Assembly: GCF_900143565.1 (NCBI RefSeq)
Contig: NZ_FREX01000007.1
Location: 9-64,008, forward strand
Reading direction: 5' to 3'
DNA: 64,000 bases
From: Pseudovibrio sp. Alg231-02
GTDB lineage: Bacteria; Pseudomonadota; Alphaproteobacteria; Rhizobiales; Stappiaceae
A program made the translations under genes and the position numbers. The notes under the pieces were generated by a model. That model was not told the origin of the DNA, did no database searches, and saw nothing but the letters and a program-made list of their open reading frames with translations. This document shows positions 24,527 to 33,108 of the stretch, piece after piece. Each line of letters begins with the position of its first letter. Within the stretch, counting starts at the first letter, position 1.

Positions 24527-25925
24527 CTCTTTGAAATATCTCTGGCAGATGTCCGCACTGCGTCAGGCATTTGCGCTCACACTGGTGTTTTTGGGAGTCT
24601 TGGTTGCAACAGGCTTTCTGGCTGATGTTTCTATTCGCGCCAACCTCAACCAAACCATCGATAACAACCTTCTTACAAAGTTCAATCAGATCAAAGCTGA
24701 TCTCGCTAAAGGTGTTTCCTACCAATCCATTGCGGGATCCTATCAATCTGAGAGTGAGCACTTCAGCCTTGATGAGTTTGTCAGCTTCAAATCAGATTCT
24801 GGCAAGATATATGGATACCCAATCCCAGACGTTTATGGAAAGACAGGCTTTATAAACCTCGCTCCCTATTACTTTCACGAGGAGGACGAGGAGGAAACGG
24901 AAGAGCACGCAGAAACTGAGACCAGTTGGCGTGTATATATTGGCACTATTCCGGGAGGCAGGTTAGCTATCGGTTCCAGTCTTCGCGCCCGTAACCAGCT
25001 TCTGAATACATTGCCCTATGCATTCCTGTTCAGTGGTGGTGTCATGATGTTCATTACGCTGAGCGGTGGTCTCTGGTTTGGCTGGCGCTCGCAGCGGAGG
25101 CTCTCCAAAATAACGCGTGCTTTGGATCAGATCGCAGCGGGCGATTTGACGACCCGCATTGCACCTTCAAGCTGCAGAGACGATCTGGATATTCTTTCCG
25201 TTAAACTGGATGAAACCACACAGCGACTTTCAACCACACTTCAGCAAGTTCGCGACTTGTCAGTCAATATCGCACACGATTTGAAGACACCTCTCACTCG
25301 TCTCAGAGCGCAACTGGAACAGACACAGGAGCAAAACCAAAAAGGTGTCAGCGATGCAGAAGGCGTTGCCGGAGCACTTAAGAAAACCGATGATCTGCTT
25401 GAGGTATTTGACGCCCTGCTGCGAATTTCGCGTGTTCAGTCTGGCGAAAGAAAAAAACAGTTCCAACACATCCAACTGGCTGACCTGATCCATAATGTTG
25501 CCGAAATCTATCAAGCTGTGGTTGAAGAAACTGGCCGTTCTTTTTCCGTTGAAATTGAAGAAGCTGGAAGCATATCCGGCGATCAGGTGCTTCTTGTTCA
25601 GGCACTTGCTAATCTCATTGAAAATGCCTTACGCCACACACCCAAGGAAGCGGAAGTTACGCTGTTCGTTTCAGGAAACACGATTGGTCTGCGGGACAAT
25701 GGGCCGGGTATACCCGAGGCGTACTATCCACGCGTTGTCGAACCTATGTATCGAATGGAGCAGAGCAGGAGTACACCAGGTGCCGGGTTAGGGCTTGCTT
25801 TGGTGAAAGCCATTGCCAACCTGCATCAAGCCGAACTCGTTTTATCCTCTCCAACTTTGGGTAAAGGCCTCAGTATTCAATTTGTCTTCCATCCACCAAT
25901 CAGCGAGCAACTCAGCACAAACTAA
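24519..25925 (+). CDS. Sensor histidine kinase with acidic periplasmic loop
   Basis: A 468-residue membrane kinase. It has a first membrane helix at about 17-36 (LTLVFLGVLVATGFLADVSI), a periplasmic sensor domain of about 125 residues, a second helix near 162-188, HAMP, then the dimerisation/phosphorylation helix with His 253 (NIAHDLKTPLTRLR). The ATP-binding domain follows: N box NLIENALRHTP, G1 DNGPGIP, G2 GAGLGLALVKA. The sensor contains an acidic, His-bearing patch at about 118-133 (FHEEDEEETEEHAETE), which matches the chemistry of the neighbouring Asp/His-rich protein and may bind cations. The start is ATG 24519, overlapping the response-regulator stop. It phosphorylates the regulator at 23849. 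Confidence 0.94.
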   Translation: MTSSLKYLWQMSALRQAFALTLVFLGVLVATGFLADVSIRANLNQTIDNNLLTKFNQIKADLAKGVSYQSIAGSYQSESEHFSLDEFVSFKSDSGKIYGYPIPDVYGKTGFINLAPYYFHEEDEEETEEHAETETSWRVYIGTIPGGRLAIGSSLRARNQLLNTLPYAFLFSGGVMMFITLSGGLWFGWRSQRRLSKITRALDQIAAGDLTTRIAPSSCRDDLDILSVKLDETTQRLSTTLQQVRDLSVNIAHDLKTPLTRLRAQLEQTQEQNQKGVSDAEGVAGALKKTDDLLEVFDALLRISRVQSGERKKQFQHIQLADLIHNVAEIYQAVVEETGRSFSVEIEEAGSISGDQVLLVQALANLIENALRHTPKEAEVTLFVSGNTIGLRDNGPGIPEAYYPRVVEPMYRMEQSRSTPGAGLGLALVKAIANLHQAELVLSSPTLGKGLSIQFVFHPPISEQLSTN

Positions 25926-26018
25926 ACTAATCACGGCTCAAAACTGAGTTGATCATCCAACAGTTTGCTCAGCGCACCATGGCATCTTTCACACCAATTA
26001 TTTTGGAGGGATGTCCTT

Positions 26019-26663
26019 ATGAAGCTCAAGATTCTGCTGATTACCGGTGACTTTGGTGAGGACTATGAAGTCATTGTTCCGTTCATGCTGCTGAAAGCCA
26101 TCGGTTATGAAGTTCATGTTGCCTGTCCTAAAAAGCGCGAGGGCGAAACGGTTGCCTCGTCCATTCACGATATCAATAAGGACTATCAAACAGTCACTGA
26201 ATGGGAAGGGCATCGGATCAACATCAACGTGTCTCTTGAGCATCTGAATCCTGCCGATTACATCGCCCTTGTGCTTCCCGGAGGTCGCTCTTGCGAATAC
26301 TTACGCACGTATCCGATTGTCCGTGATGTAACATCTCATTTCATCAAGGAAAACAAACCGATCGCTTCCATTTGCCGAGGGGTGCAGATCCTGCTTGCCA
26401 CGGGCCTATTGAAGGGCAAAACCATGACGGGAAACTTTGTGTGCCAGACAGAGGTTCAGATGGCTGGCAACACCTATGAGAAGCTGGGGTATGAAGGCGT
26501 CGTGGTTGATGGAAACATCGTTTACGGCGTGGAGTGGCATGGCCTTTGGACGTGGATGCAGGCCTTCATGGAAAAACTCGGAGTGACAATAGATTTACCC
26601 CCCAAGGCTGGGCGCGTTAAACCCGTACCCGGTGAGGGGTATACTTACAAAAGCCTCGGTTAG
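26019..26663 (+). CDS. DJ-1/PfpI-family protein
   Basis: A 214-residue class-I glutamine-amidotransferase-like protein: LITGDFGEDYEVIVPFMLLK, VHVACPKKREGE, then YIALVLPGGRSCEYLR and the nucleophile elbow IASICRGVQILLATGLL, where Cys (near residue 126) sits in the usual strained turn. The residue after Cys is Arg where many family members have His or Gly, so typical protease or glyoxalase activity is uncertain. Homologues are often annotated as general stress or ThiJ/PfpI proteins. The start is ATG 26019, 9 bases after GGAGG. It lies 93 bp after the kinase on the same strand and might be co-transcribed with it. Confidence 0.88.
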   Translation: MKLKILLITGDFGEDYEVIVPFMLLKAIGYEVHVACPKKREGETVASSIHDINKDYQTVTEWEGHRININVSLEHLNPADYIALVLPGGRSCEYLRTYPIVRDVTSHFIKENKPIASICRGVQILLATGLLKGKTMTGNFVCQTEVQMAGNTYEKLGYEGVVVDGNIVYGVEWHGLWTWMQAFMEKLGVTIDLPPKAGRVKPVPGEGYTYKSLG

Positions 26664-26705
26664 AGCATCATCCGTTTGAAGGCAATCATAGAAGATACTC
26701 TAACC
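26658..26705. terminator. Weak inverted repeat between convergent genes
   Basis: GGTTAGAG (26658-26665) pairs with CTCTAACC (26698-26705) around a 32-base loop, in the gap between the DJ-1-like gene (+) and the amine oxidase gene (-). The arm overlaps the DJ-1-like stop codon. It is a plausible but weak terminator. Confidence 0.35.
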
Positions 26706-26717
26706 AAGGGCTCAGCC

Positions 26718-28709
26718 TTAGCTGGACTCGTCAGGCAACCGGATTGTGAGAGCCGGGTTGCGGGGGAAGAAGTTCATTGGCTGAATATGGATGGTCTTCC
26801 ATTCTGTTGACATGACCGGCCAATCTTCCAACCGTGGTACATGGTGGAAGCCAGCAGTGAACCATGTGACCACATCCTTGTTCATGAGTTCGCGGTCCTG
26901 TTTGACCCATTCTGCCAGACCATCAGACCCATCAGACCCCATGGCAAGCGCGCCACCTGCATAACGCTCATTTGGATCATAAGCAGTGTTCCAGACGCTG
27001 TACTCGATATAGCGGTTACGCACGAATGGAGCATCGTTTTCAAAGTCAAATGGGGCATAGGACACGCTACCGTGGTGGAGCATGTATGCTGGTTTGTGGC
27101 CGAGGTAGCCGTCCACATTTCCGTTCATCACCATAAAGGCTTTCGGCTTCATGGAGCTGAGGCGGAAGCGACCTTCCATCTCGCTTTTGACCGGTGTGTT
27201 CTTAACCGTCCAGAGTGAGCGGCGTGGCACATTGACCGGAGGTTCACCACCAACGATTTCCTGCACCATCATGGTGTTGTCCGGCCCATCTACGTCAAAG
27301 TCCAAGCGGAAGTTGAAGTAGTGGTCGTGGAATGGAGCAACCAGATACGGCGCAATGAGCGAGCCATACTTCGTGTCTTCAGCAGCGGTTGGATCCTGTA
27401 AGGTTTTGGACGCAACGCCCTTCACGGCATCCAGACCGGATGCACCGACTTTCAGGTAAATCGTGCCATCCTGCTTGAATCGATAGTCGATAAGGTAGTC
27501 GTAGTTGCCAACCTCAGAGGCGGTCCTAATGACCAGTTCTGTTTCTGGCCGCCCTTCAGCAGGCACAAACTCCGTTTCTGACTGGGCAAAGACTTCAAAG
27601 TGGCGCCATGCAGGGTTTCCAATATCACGCTCGAAGATGCAAATCGCGTCGGGAATCTCCAGCGGCTGGCCCATATCATCATGGATCAATGCCGGAAGGA
27701 AAGTTGCGTAATCCGGACAGTCCACATTCTTGCGCAGAGGTGTCAGGAAGAGGCCAAACCCGTATTCTCCGCTGTCCATATAGGTCCGCCAATACCAGCC
27801 AGCGGAGGGGTCCATATACGGCACGAACACTTCAGAAAGAGAGGCTTGATAAAGCACTGAACGCCAATTCGCACCATCATTGGCTTTGACCTGCGACAGA
27901 ACAAGACCGGGACGCTTGTCGACGCGATACCGCATCTTCCAGATGTCCCAGGTGATCTCACTACCATCAATGGTAAAGTTTGGACCGCCCTCCTGACGCA
28001 GGCGTGCCGGATTGGTTTTGGCTCTCAATGCCGTACGTTTGGCGACTTCATCCTCGTTGTAGCCCCAGTCATCTTCTGGAAGAGGGACAGCGCCTTCATC
28101 GATAACTTCCAATACTTTACGCTCTGAAAGCTCCACCACAGCCACCAGCCCCTCAACCGGCTTGGCATAGAAGTTGGAGCTTGTCGGGTTCACATAACAA
28201 GGCACCTTCATCAGGCGTTTGCCTTTTTCTGCATCTGTAAAGAAGTTACCGGCAGTCAGCGGAAGGCAATAAACATCATCTGGTGTCAGGCCACGCTTGG
28301 CGAGCCCGGCAACCATGCGCTCATCTCCCAGCGCGATCTCCATGGCCGACAAAAAGTCCGCCAGCATGATCATGGGCTGGCCTTCAAGGTCTGATCTGCT
28401 TTCGACAGTGCCTTTAGTGATGTTCACCACCGCTTGGTGAAATTTGCCATCTTCCTGAAAATGAACAGTCGCTCTGCGATCAAGGCTCCCATCTGTCGCA
28501 TTGCTCATGACCGCTTTCTTGTGCGGCTCCAAGAGCTCAATCAGCGGATAAAGGGTTTTATCACTGGCAGCATTGGCTTCAATCAAGGTTGCTCGAACCG
28601 CATTGAGTTCGTCTCCCGTCAGCCCATCGAGTGGATGAGGGTCTGCAGCATACGCGGCAGACGTGAGCATTGAGGCGGCCACAAGCCCCCCCAGCATCTT
28701 TAAAGTCAT
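26718..28709 (-). CDS. Periplasmic copper-containing primary-amine oxidase
   Basis: A 663-residue copper amine oxidase, which oxidises primary amines to aldehydes with release of H2O2 and ammonia. It has a signal peptide (LGGLVAASMLTSAAYA), so it acts in the periplasm. The topaquinone precursor is the Tyr in VGNYDY near residue 402. Copper ligands are the His pair in APFHDHYF (near 458-460) and a third His about 163 residues later in FTAGFHHVPRLEDW. The catalytic base is the Asp in YMDSGEYGFG near 312. All spacings match E. coli TynA. GGGAGGGA precedes the ATG at 28709. An AraC-type gene resembling feaR, the activator of tynA, lies directly upstream on the same strand. Confidence 0.95.
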   Translation of the reverse strand: MTLKMLGGLVAASMLTSAAYAADPHPLDGLTGDELNAVRATLIEANAASDKTLYPLIELLEPHKKAVMSNATDGSLDRRATVHFQEDGKFHQAVVNITKGTVESRSDLEGQPMIMLADFLSAMEIALGDERMVAGLAKRGLTPDDVYCLPLTAGNFFTDAEKGKRLMKVPCYVNPTSSNFYAKPVEGLVAVVELSERKVLEVIDEGAVPLPEDDWGYNEDEVAKRTALRAKTNPARLRQEGGPNFTIDGSEITWDIWKMRYRVDKRPGLVLSQVKANDGANWRSVLYQASLSEVFVPYMDPSAGWYWRTYMDSGEYGFGLFLTPLRKNVDCPDYATFLPALIHDDMGQPLEIPDAICIFERDIGNPAWRHFEVFAQSETEFVPAEGRPETELVIRTASEVGNYDYLIDYRFKQDGTIYLKVGASGLDAVKGVASKTLQDPTAAEDTKYGSLIAPYLVAPFHDHYFNFRLDFDVDGPDNTMMVQEIVGGEPPVNVPRRSLWTVKNTPVKSEMEGRFRLSSMKPKAFMVMNGNVDGYLGHKPAYMLHHGSVSYAPFDFENDAPFVRNRYIEYSVWNTAYDPNERYAGGALAMGSDGSDGLAEWVKQDRELMNKDVVTWFTAGFHHVPRLEDWPVMSTEWKTIHIQPMNFFPRNPALTIRLPDESS

Positions 28710-28825
28710 TGGTTCCCTCCCATCGGAAGGGGAGATGAACCCACCTGTGTCTTCTCCCCCTAAATCCGTCCAATCAAAGCTTAGGCGAGCCCGGATCGCT
28801 GTGTCTGCGCATCCTGTGCAATTTA

Positions 28826-29794
28826 CTAGGCATATCGGTTCACAGCTGGCTCGTTCTGCCGTATCTGCTCTGCAAAGGTTCGCGGAGACATACCAACCTG
28901 CGCCCGAAACGCCCGGTTGAAGGTCGACAGGTCACGAAAGCCAAACTCAAACGCCAGCTGAGAGATTCTGAAGGCCTGCCGGGAGTGCAGACGGCGCGAT
29001 AACTCGCGTTTGAACCGCCCGACACGCACCTTGGCGATCTGCTCGTTACAGCTCAATCCGTGCTCTCTGAAAAGACGATAAATGCTACTGCGCGACATGC
29101 TGGAAAGCTTTGAAAGCTCATCGATATTGAAGCTCTCTTCCAACGCATTGTCGTGAATAAGAGATAACAGGAACTGCAGCTTGTCATATCCCTCCTGCAA
29201 AGCACTGGTGTCTTCCTCAAGAAAGGTCGCACTCACCACATCATTGAAGGCGCCTGAGAGCAAATGTTGTTTCTGGCTTCCCGGCTGCGCTTCAAGCAGC
29301 AAATTCAAATGGGCGTTGATCAGCTGGCCAGACCCGGAAAACGCGGAGACCTTGCGACCACAGGCATAAGCAGAATTGAAATGCCGATGCAGCAGATGGC
29401 GCGGGATATGAATGGATATCTGGTCAGACCCCAAAGTGCGGTTAGCCCGGAAAATGGAGGATTTGACGGAATCGATCAACGTCATGTCTCCGGGCTTGGA
29501 AAGCAGCGCGGTTTGTCCATTCTGTTCCAGCTCCGCTTCTCCCCGAAGCTGCAGAATCAGAAAATAATAGGCCTCGCCGTCCTTGCTGATATCAGCAGGT
29601 CCACGGGTGATCTCTCTTGCATTGTGAGTGACGCGGGCGCAATCAACATCGCCAAGCTGGAGTATGGAGGCATTTCCCATGACACTTCCGGCTTCTGTGT
29701 TTGTAACAAAGTGACCACAGATTTCAGTCAGCCGTGTGTTCCATTCATCCAGCTCATATCGGCAGGATTGAGTTGAAGGTATCTGAATACACAC
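28826..29794 (-). CDS. AraC-family activator, FeaR-like
   Basis: A 322-residue AraC/XylS regulator. Residues about 40-190 form an AraC-binding-like sensor domain (ILQLRGEAELEQNGQ, GDMTLIDSVKSSIFR, then RHLLHRHF). From about residue 220 come two HTH motifs (FNIDELSKLSSMSRSSIYRL broken after the second helix, then RISQLAFEFGFRDLSTFNRA and the closing VGMSPRTF). The order of blocks resembles E. coli FeaR, which activates amine oxidase and phenylacetaldehyde dehydrogenase genes. The start is GTG 29794, six bases after GGGGAGG; no ATG fits as well. Being just upstream of the amine oxidase, it almost certainly controls it; the inducer is likely an aromatic or aliphatic amine or its aldehyde. Confidence 0.9.
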   Translation of the reverse strand: MCIQIPSTQSCRYELDEWNTRLTEICGHFVTNTEAGSVMGNASILQLGDVDCARVTHNAREITRGPADISKDGEAYYFLILQLRGEAELEQNGQTALLSKPGDMTLIDSVKSSIFRANRTLGSDQISIHIPRHLLHRHFNSAYACGRKVSAFSGSGQLINAHLNLLLEAQPGSQKQHLLSGAFNDVVSATFLEEDTSALQEGYDKLQFLLSLIHDNALEESFNIDELSKLSSMSRSSIYRLFREHGLSCNEQIAKVRVGRFKRELSRRLHSRQAFRISQLAFEFGFRDLSTFNRAFRAQVGMSPRTFAEQIRQNEPAVNRYA

Positions 29795-30068
29795 TGGCGC
29801 CTCCCCTAACCAAGGGGAATGCTAGAAAGAATCTAAACAGCAATCAAGCCAGATATATGCATTTTCCTATAAATCGCTTACTTCATGCTCAGACCAAGTC
29901 AGTTTCAACTACAAGCTCAACTAAGCACGATTTGGATATATTGTTGTAAAATAATGGTTTTATTTGATAAAATGACCATTAAACCACAGGAGTGAGTGCG
30001 ATATTCGAAATACATTCAAACGCTGATTAATTGCATTTCCATAAAACTAATATTGCGTAAGCTGCCCG

Positions 30069-30962
30069 TTACTCCCGACCCAAAGTCCAGCTGTGGGCGA
30101 ACTCCCGAAAGGATTTGAAGACGGGGCTCTGGTATTTCTCTGTGTTATAGACCAGCGAGAATTGTCGGATCATCTTGTGCTTCAAGGGCACGATCGATAA
30201 GCGGCCGTCTTGAACGGCGGCATTGACAGAGCGGCGAGAAAGCACAGTCAGACCGAGCCCTGCGATGACTGAGTTGACGATAGCCGTGGTGCTGTTGAGC
30301 TCGAACGCTTCTGTCCACTCCTCCAGGTCCGCGGCAACCTCCGTCAGAAAATATTCTCGTGTGCCAGATCCCGGCTCCCGCAAAACCCAGCTCTTTCCTT
30401 CGAGCGCATCTAACTCAAGCGGCTTATCGGAAGCGGGACACTGAGATGGCGCGCAGACGACGACCATTTCGTCCGTCATCCACGGCTCAACCTTGAGACG
30501 TTTGTCACTGACTTTTGCCTCAATAAAACCTAGGTCCAACTCAAAATCCAGTAGCATTCTGCAGGTTTTTGTGGAGTTGGATAGGCTCATGGACTGGTGC
30601 AAATACCCCGTGTTTTCGCGAAAATCCCCAAGCAAAGTCGGCAGCAAATGGTTGCCGATTGTATAGCTGGACCCAATCCGCAAGTTACCGTTGGTTGCAT
30701 CATCGCCTTCAAAAAGCTGCGTGATCGCTTCAGATCTATCCAGCAGTTCATCCGCCAGAGGGAGTAAACGGCGGCCTTGCTCGTTTAAGATGAGTTGCTT
30801 GTTGGCACGATCAAACATCTTCCATCCCAGCTGGCGTTCCAACTCAGCAAGAGCCATGGAAACAGCTGATTTGGTGAGAAACAGTTTTTCTGCCGCAGCT
30901 GTGATCGAGCCTTCCTGCGTAATCGAAACAAACACTTTAAGCTGACGAAACGTTACATTCAT
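30069..30962 (-). CDS. LysR-family transcriptional regulator (YeiE/CysB-like group)
   Basis: A 297-residue LysR regulator: HTH with FRQLKVFVSITQEGSITAAA, then FLTKSAVSMALAELERQLGW and FDRANKQLILNEQGRRLLP; effector domain with RIGSSYTIGNHLLPTLLGDF and REPGSGTRE. The last phrases are typical of the group that includes CbbR and YeiE, whose members often control sulfur or carbon metabolism. It is divergent from the TDT-type exporter gene at 31118 across 155 bp, so that exporter is the probable target. YeiE-type regulators next to sulfite or sulfate exporters are known; applying this here is inference. Confidence 0.92.
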   Translation of the reverse strand: MNVTFRQLKVFVSITQEGSITAAAEKLFLTKSAVSMALAELERQLGWKMFDRANKQLILNEQGRRLLPLADELLDRSEAITQLFEGDDATNGNLRIGSSYTIGNHLLPTLLGDFRENTGYLHQSMSLSNSTKTCRMLLDFELDLGFIEAKVSDKRLKVEPWMTDEMVVVCAPSQCPASDKPLELDALEGKSWVLREPGSGTREYFLTEVAADLEEWTEAFELNSTTAIVNSVIAGLGLTVLSRRSVNAAVQDGRLSIVPLKHKMIRQFSLVYNTEKYQSPVFKSFREFAHSWTLGRE

Positions 30963-31117
30963 TTCTTTTCAAGGCCAATCTGTGGGACAGTATTGTATGA
31001 GGTTCAATTTTACTGAACCACCTATTCAATATATTCAGATTTTCAGGACATATCAAATCAGCTAGGAACTTGAGTTGCATACTTTGTCTTCTCACCCTCA
31101 GGTTATTGGCATTTCCT

Positions 31118-32095
31118 ATGAACACTCTTCGAAACAAACTGGCTCACGTTCCTGCCCCTCTCGGTGGTCTCGCGCTAGGGATAGCAAGTCTCGGCTGGTC
31201 GATGGAAAATGCTGGTAATTTTGGAGGGGCGCTGCAACTCACGGGCGCATTGATTTCGAGCGTTTTGCTCGTGCTACTGCTTGGAAAAATCTTTTTTGCG
31301 CACACCGCAGTTTTTGAAGATCTGAGGCATCCAGTAGTTGGCAGTGTGCTCCCGACAACCGCAATGGCGCTTATGATCGTTTCCTATGCCATCGCGCAAT
31401 ACAATTTCGCCATCGGGCAGGTGCTCTGGCTATTGGGCATTGCCCTGCATCTCACGTTCTTGTCTGTGTTCATTTATCATCGTGCAAAAAGCTTCAATCT
31501 ACAGCACATGGTCCCAAGCTGGTTTGTGCCACCAGTTGGAATCATCGTGGCAGCCGTTGCTTTTCCCGGCGGTGTGTTTGAAGGCTTTGCGAACGCCCTG
31601 CTCTGGTTTGGTCTGGTCGCCTATGCGCTGATGTTACCAATGATGCTGTATCGTTTGATTTTTCACGCCGAAGTGCCCGATGCTGCGAAACCAACCATCG
31701 CGATCCTCGCCGCACCTGCCAGTCTTTCGCTTGCTGGTTATCTCACTCTGACCAGCAATCCATCTCCAATCATGGTCGCCGTACTTGGCGGAATTGCTGT
31801 GGCTATGACGGCGCTGATTTATATCTCATTCCTGCGTTTGTTCCGCCTGCCATTTTCTCCGGGCTTTTCCGCCTTCACATTTCCGCTCGTAATTGGCGCA
31901 ACAGCGCTCTTTAAAACGGTAACATGGATGGAAAGTCTGGGCGCCAATGCCAGTCTTGTCGCGCAGATCAGAGCCTTGGCGCACATTGAACTTTATGTGG
32001 CAACAGCCGTCGTTCTCTATGTCAGCTTCAAATACCTGACATTCTTCGCACCGGCTCTGTTGCCAGCGCGTGCAACGGGACAGCAGACCAACTAA
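31118..32095 (+). CDS. TDT/SLAC1-TehA-family membrane transporter
   Basis: A 325-residue membrane protein with ten predicted helices, of the tellurite-resistance/dicarboxylate transporter (TDT) family that includes TehA, plant SLAC1 and fungal sulfite exporter Ssu1. Landmarks: VPAPLGGLALGIASLGWS at the N terminus (family phrase after the first loop), then MVPSWFVPPVGIIVAAVAFP in the middle and PGFSAFTFPLVIGATALFK in the C-terminal half. It would export an anion such as sulfite, chloride or tellurite. ATG 31118 is chosen because the family sequence begins shortly after; no strong ribosome-binding site precedes it. The gene is divergent from a LysR gene and its end overlaps the RpiR gene by 4 bp, tail to tail. 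Confidence 0.88.
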   Translation: MNTLRNKLAHVPAPLGGLALGIASLGWSMENAGNFGGALQLTGALISSVLLVLLLGKIFFAHTAVFEDLRHPVVGSVLPTTAMALMIVSYAIAQYNFAIGQVLWLLGIALHLTFLSVFIYHRAKSFNLQHMVPSWFVPPVGIIVAAVAFPGGVFEGFANALLWFGLVAYALMLPMMLYRLIFHAEVPDAAKPTIAILAAPASLSLAGYLTLTSNPSPIMVAVLGGIAVAMTALIYISFLRLFRLPFSPGFSAFTFPLVIGATALFKTVTWMESLGANASLVAQIRALAHIELYVATAVVLYVSFKYLTFFAPALLPARATGQQTN

Positions 32096-32976
32096 CTGGA
32101 CTTGCTGAACATCTTGGTCTTGTCAAACAGGTTCTCCAGCGTGTTCATCCGCTCCTTGGTCACCTTCCACGTGGAGGTGGTCATGGCTTCAATCATGGCT
32201 TCCAGAATAAACATGATGACAACGCTGCTATCCCAGGCCGACGGCGCTTCAATACGGGCGTTGAAAACATATTCCGCATTAACAGCTGCGGGCGACGTCC
32301 ACTGATCGGTAAAGACGATCACAACCGCCCCGCGTTCGCGCGCCAGATCGACAAAGCGCAGGATATCATGTTCGTATCGACGGATATCGAACACCACCAC
32401 AACATCACCCGGTTTCATATTCAGGAGATAGTGCGGCCACGTGTTGGAGTTGGAGGCGATGGCAATTACATCGTCACGGATCACCTGCAAATGCGTAAAG
32501 AAATAGTCCGATAAAGCGCGTGTAATGCGGCCACCAACAATGTGGACAGCCCGCTCGCGCTCCGTCAACAAACCCACAGCCTGATCGAAATCCTGCGTAT
32601 CAAGCTGCTGTAAGGTTTGTTTCAGATTGTCGATGACAGCGTCAGCAAATCTGTTCAGAATATGTGCATCGGGTGCATTTCGGGTCCAGCGCTCCTGTTT
32701 AGAAATCGGGTTGGAAATTGTTTCTTCCACTTCCAACTTCAAGGCTGATTGCAACTCGGTAAATCCTGCAAAACCAATCTTTTGCGCCATTCTGACCACC
32801 GTTGGACCAGAGACATTTGCCGACTTTGCGAGCTCTGAAACGCTGCCTAGTCCGCTGACTGGATAATTTGCAAGCAAGGAGACGGCCAGCTGACGCTCTG
32901 CACGAGTTAACCCATTAAAATGTCCGCGTAATTTTTCTGCGACGGTCTGTTCATTTGGGTCTCGCACGTCTCTCAC
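32092..32976 (-). CDS. RpiR-family transcriptional regulator
   Basis: A 294-residue MurR/RpiR protein: an N-terminal HTH (LTRAERQLAVSLLANYP, SVSELAKSANVSGPTVVRMA, QKIGFAGFTELQSAL) and a C-terminal SIS domain (about 125-275; AVHIVGGRITRALSDYFFTH, MKPGDVVVVFDIRRYEHD). SIS domains usually bind phosphosugars, but RpiR regulators also serve other catabolic operons. It is divergent from the operon starting at 33109. The 132-bp gap contains two copies of a GAAACGTTTC-type palindrome, the likely operator. The gene overlaps the TDT transporter gene by 4 bp at its 3' end. Confidence 0.92.
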   Translation of the reverse strand: MRDVRDPNEQTVAEKLRGHFNGLTRAERQLAVSLLANYPVSGLGSVSELAKSANVSGPTVVRMAQKIGFAGFTELQSALKLEVEETISNPISKQERWTRNAPDAHILNRFADAVIDNLKQTLQQLDTQDFDQAVGLLTERERAVHIVGGRITRALSDYFFTHLQVIRDDVIAIASNSNTWPHYLLNMKPGDVVVVFDIRRYEHDILRFVDLARERGAVVIVFTDQWTSPAAVNAEYVFNARIEAPSAWDSSVVIMFILEAMIEAMTTSTWKVTKERMNTLENLFDKTKMFSKSS

Positions 32977-33017
32977 CTACCTGATGTATGTATATTTGCC
33001 TAGTTTTTAGGCTTTGT

Positions 33018-33062
33018 GAAACGTTCCTTTCAGATTAGTCTCCTTGGAAACGTTTCTTTCAG
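33018..33062. promoter_or_regulatory. Two copies of a palindromic motif, candidate RpiR operator
   Basis: GAAACGTTCCTTTCAG (33018-33033) and GAAACGTTTCTTTCAG (33047-33062) differ at one base and start 29 bp apart. In the second copy GAAACGTTTC is a perfect 10-bp palindrome. They lie between the divergent RpiR gene and the amidohydrolase gene, an ideal place for repressor binding. Confidence 0.5.
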
Positions 33063-33108
33063 AAACTCTTTTACGAATAAAAAGACTGAAAGTACAAGGA
33101 AAAACAAG

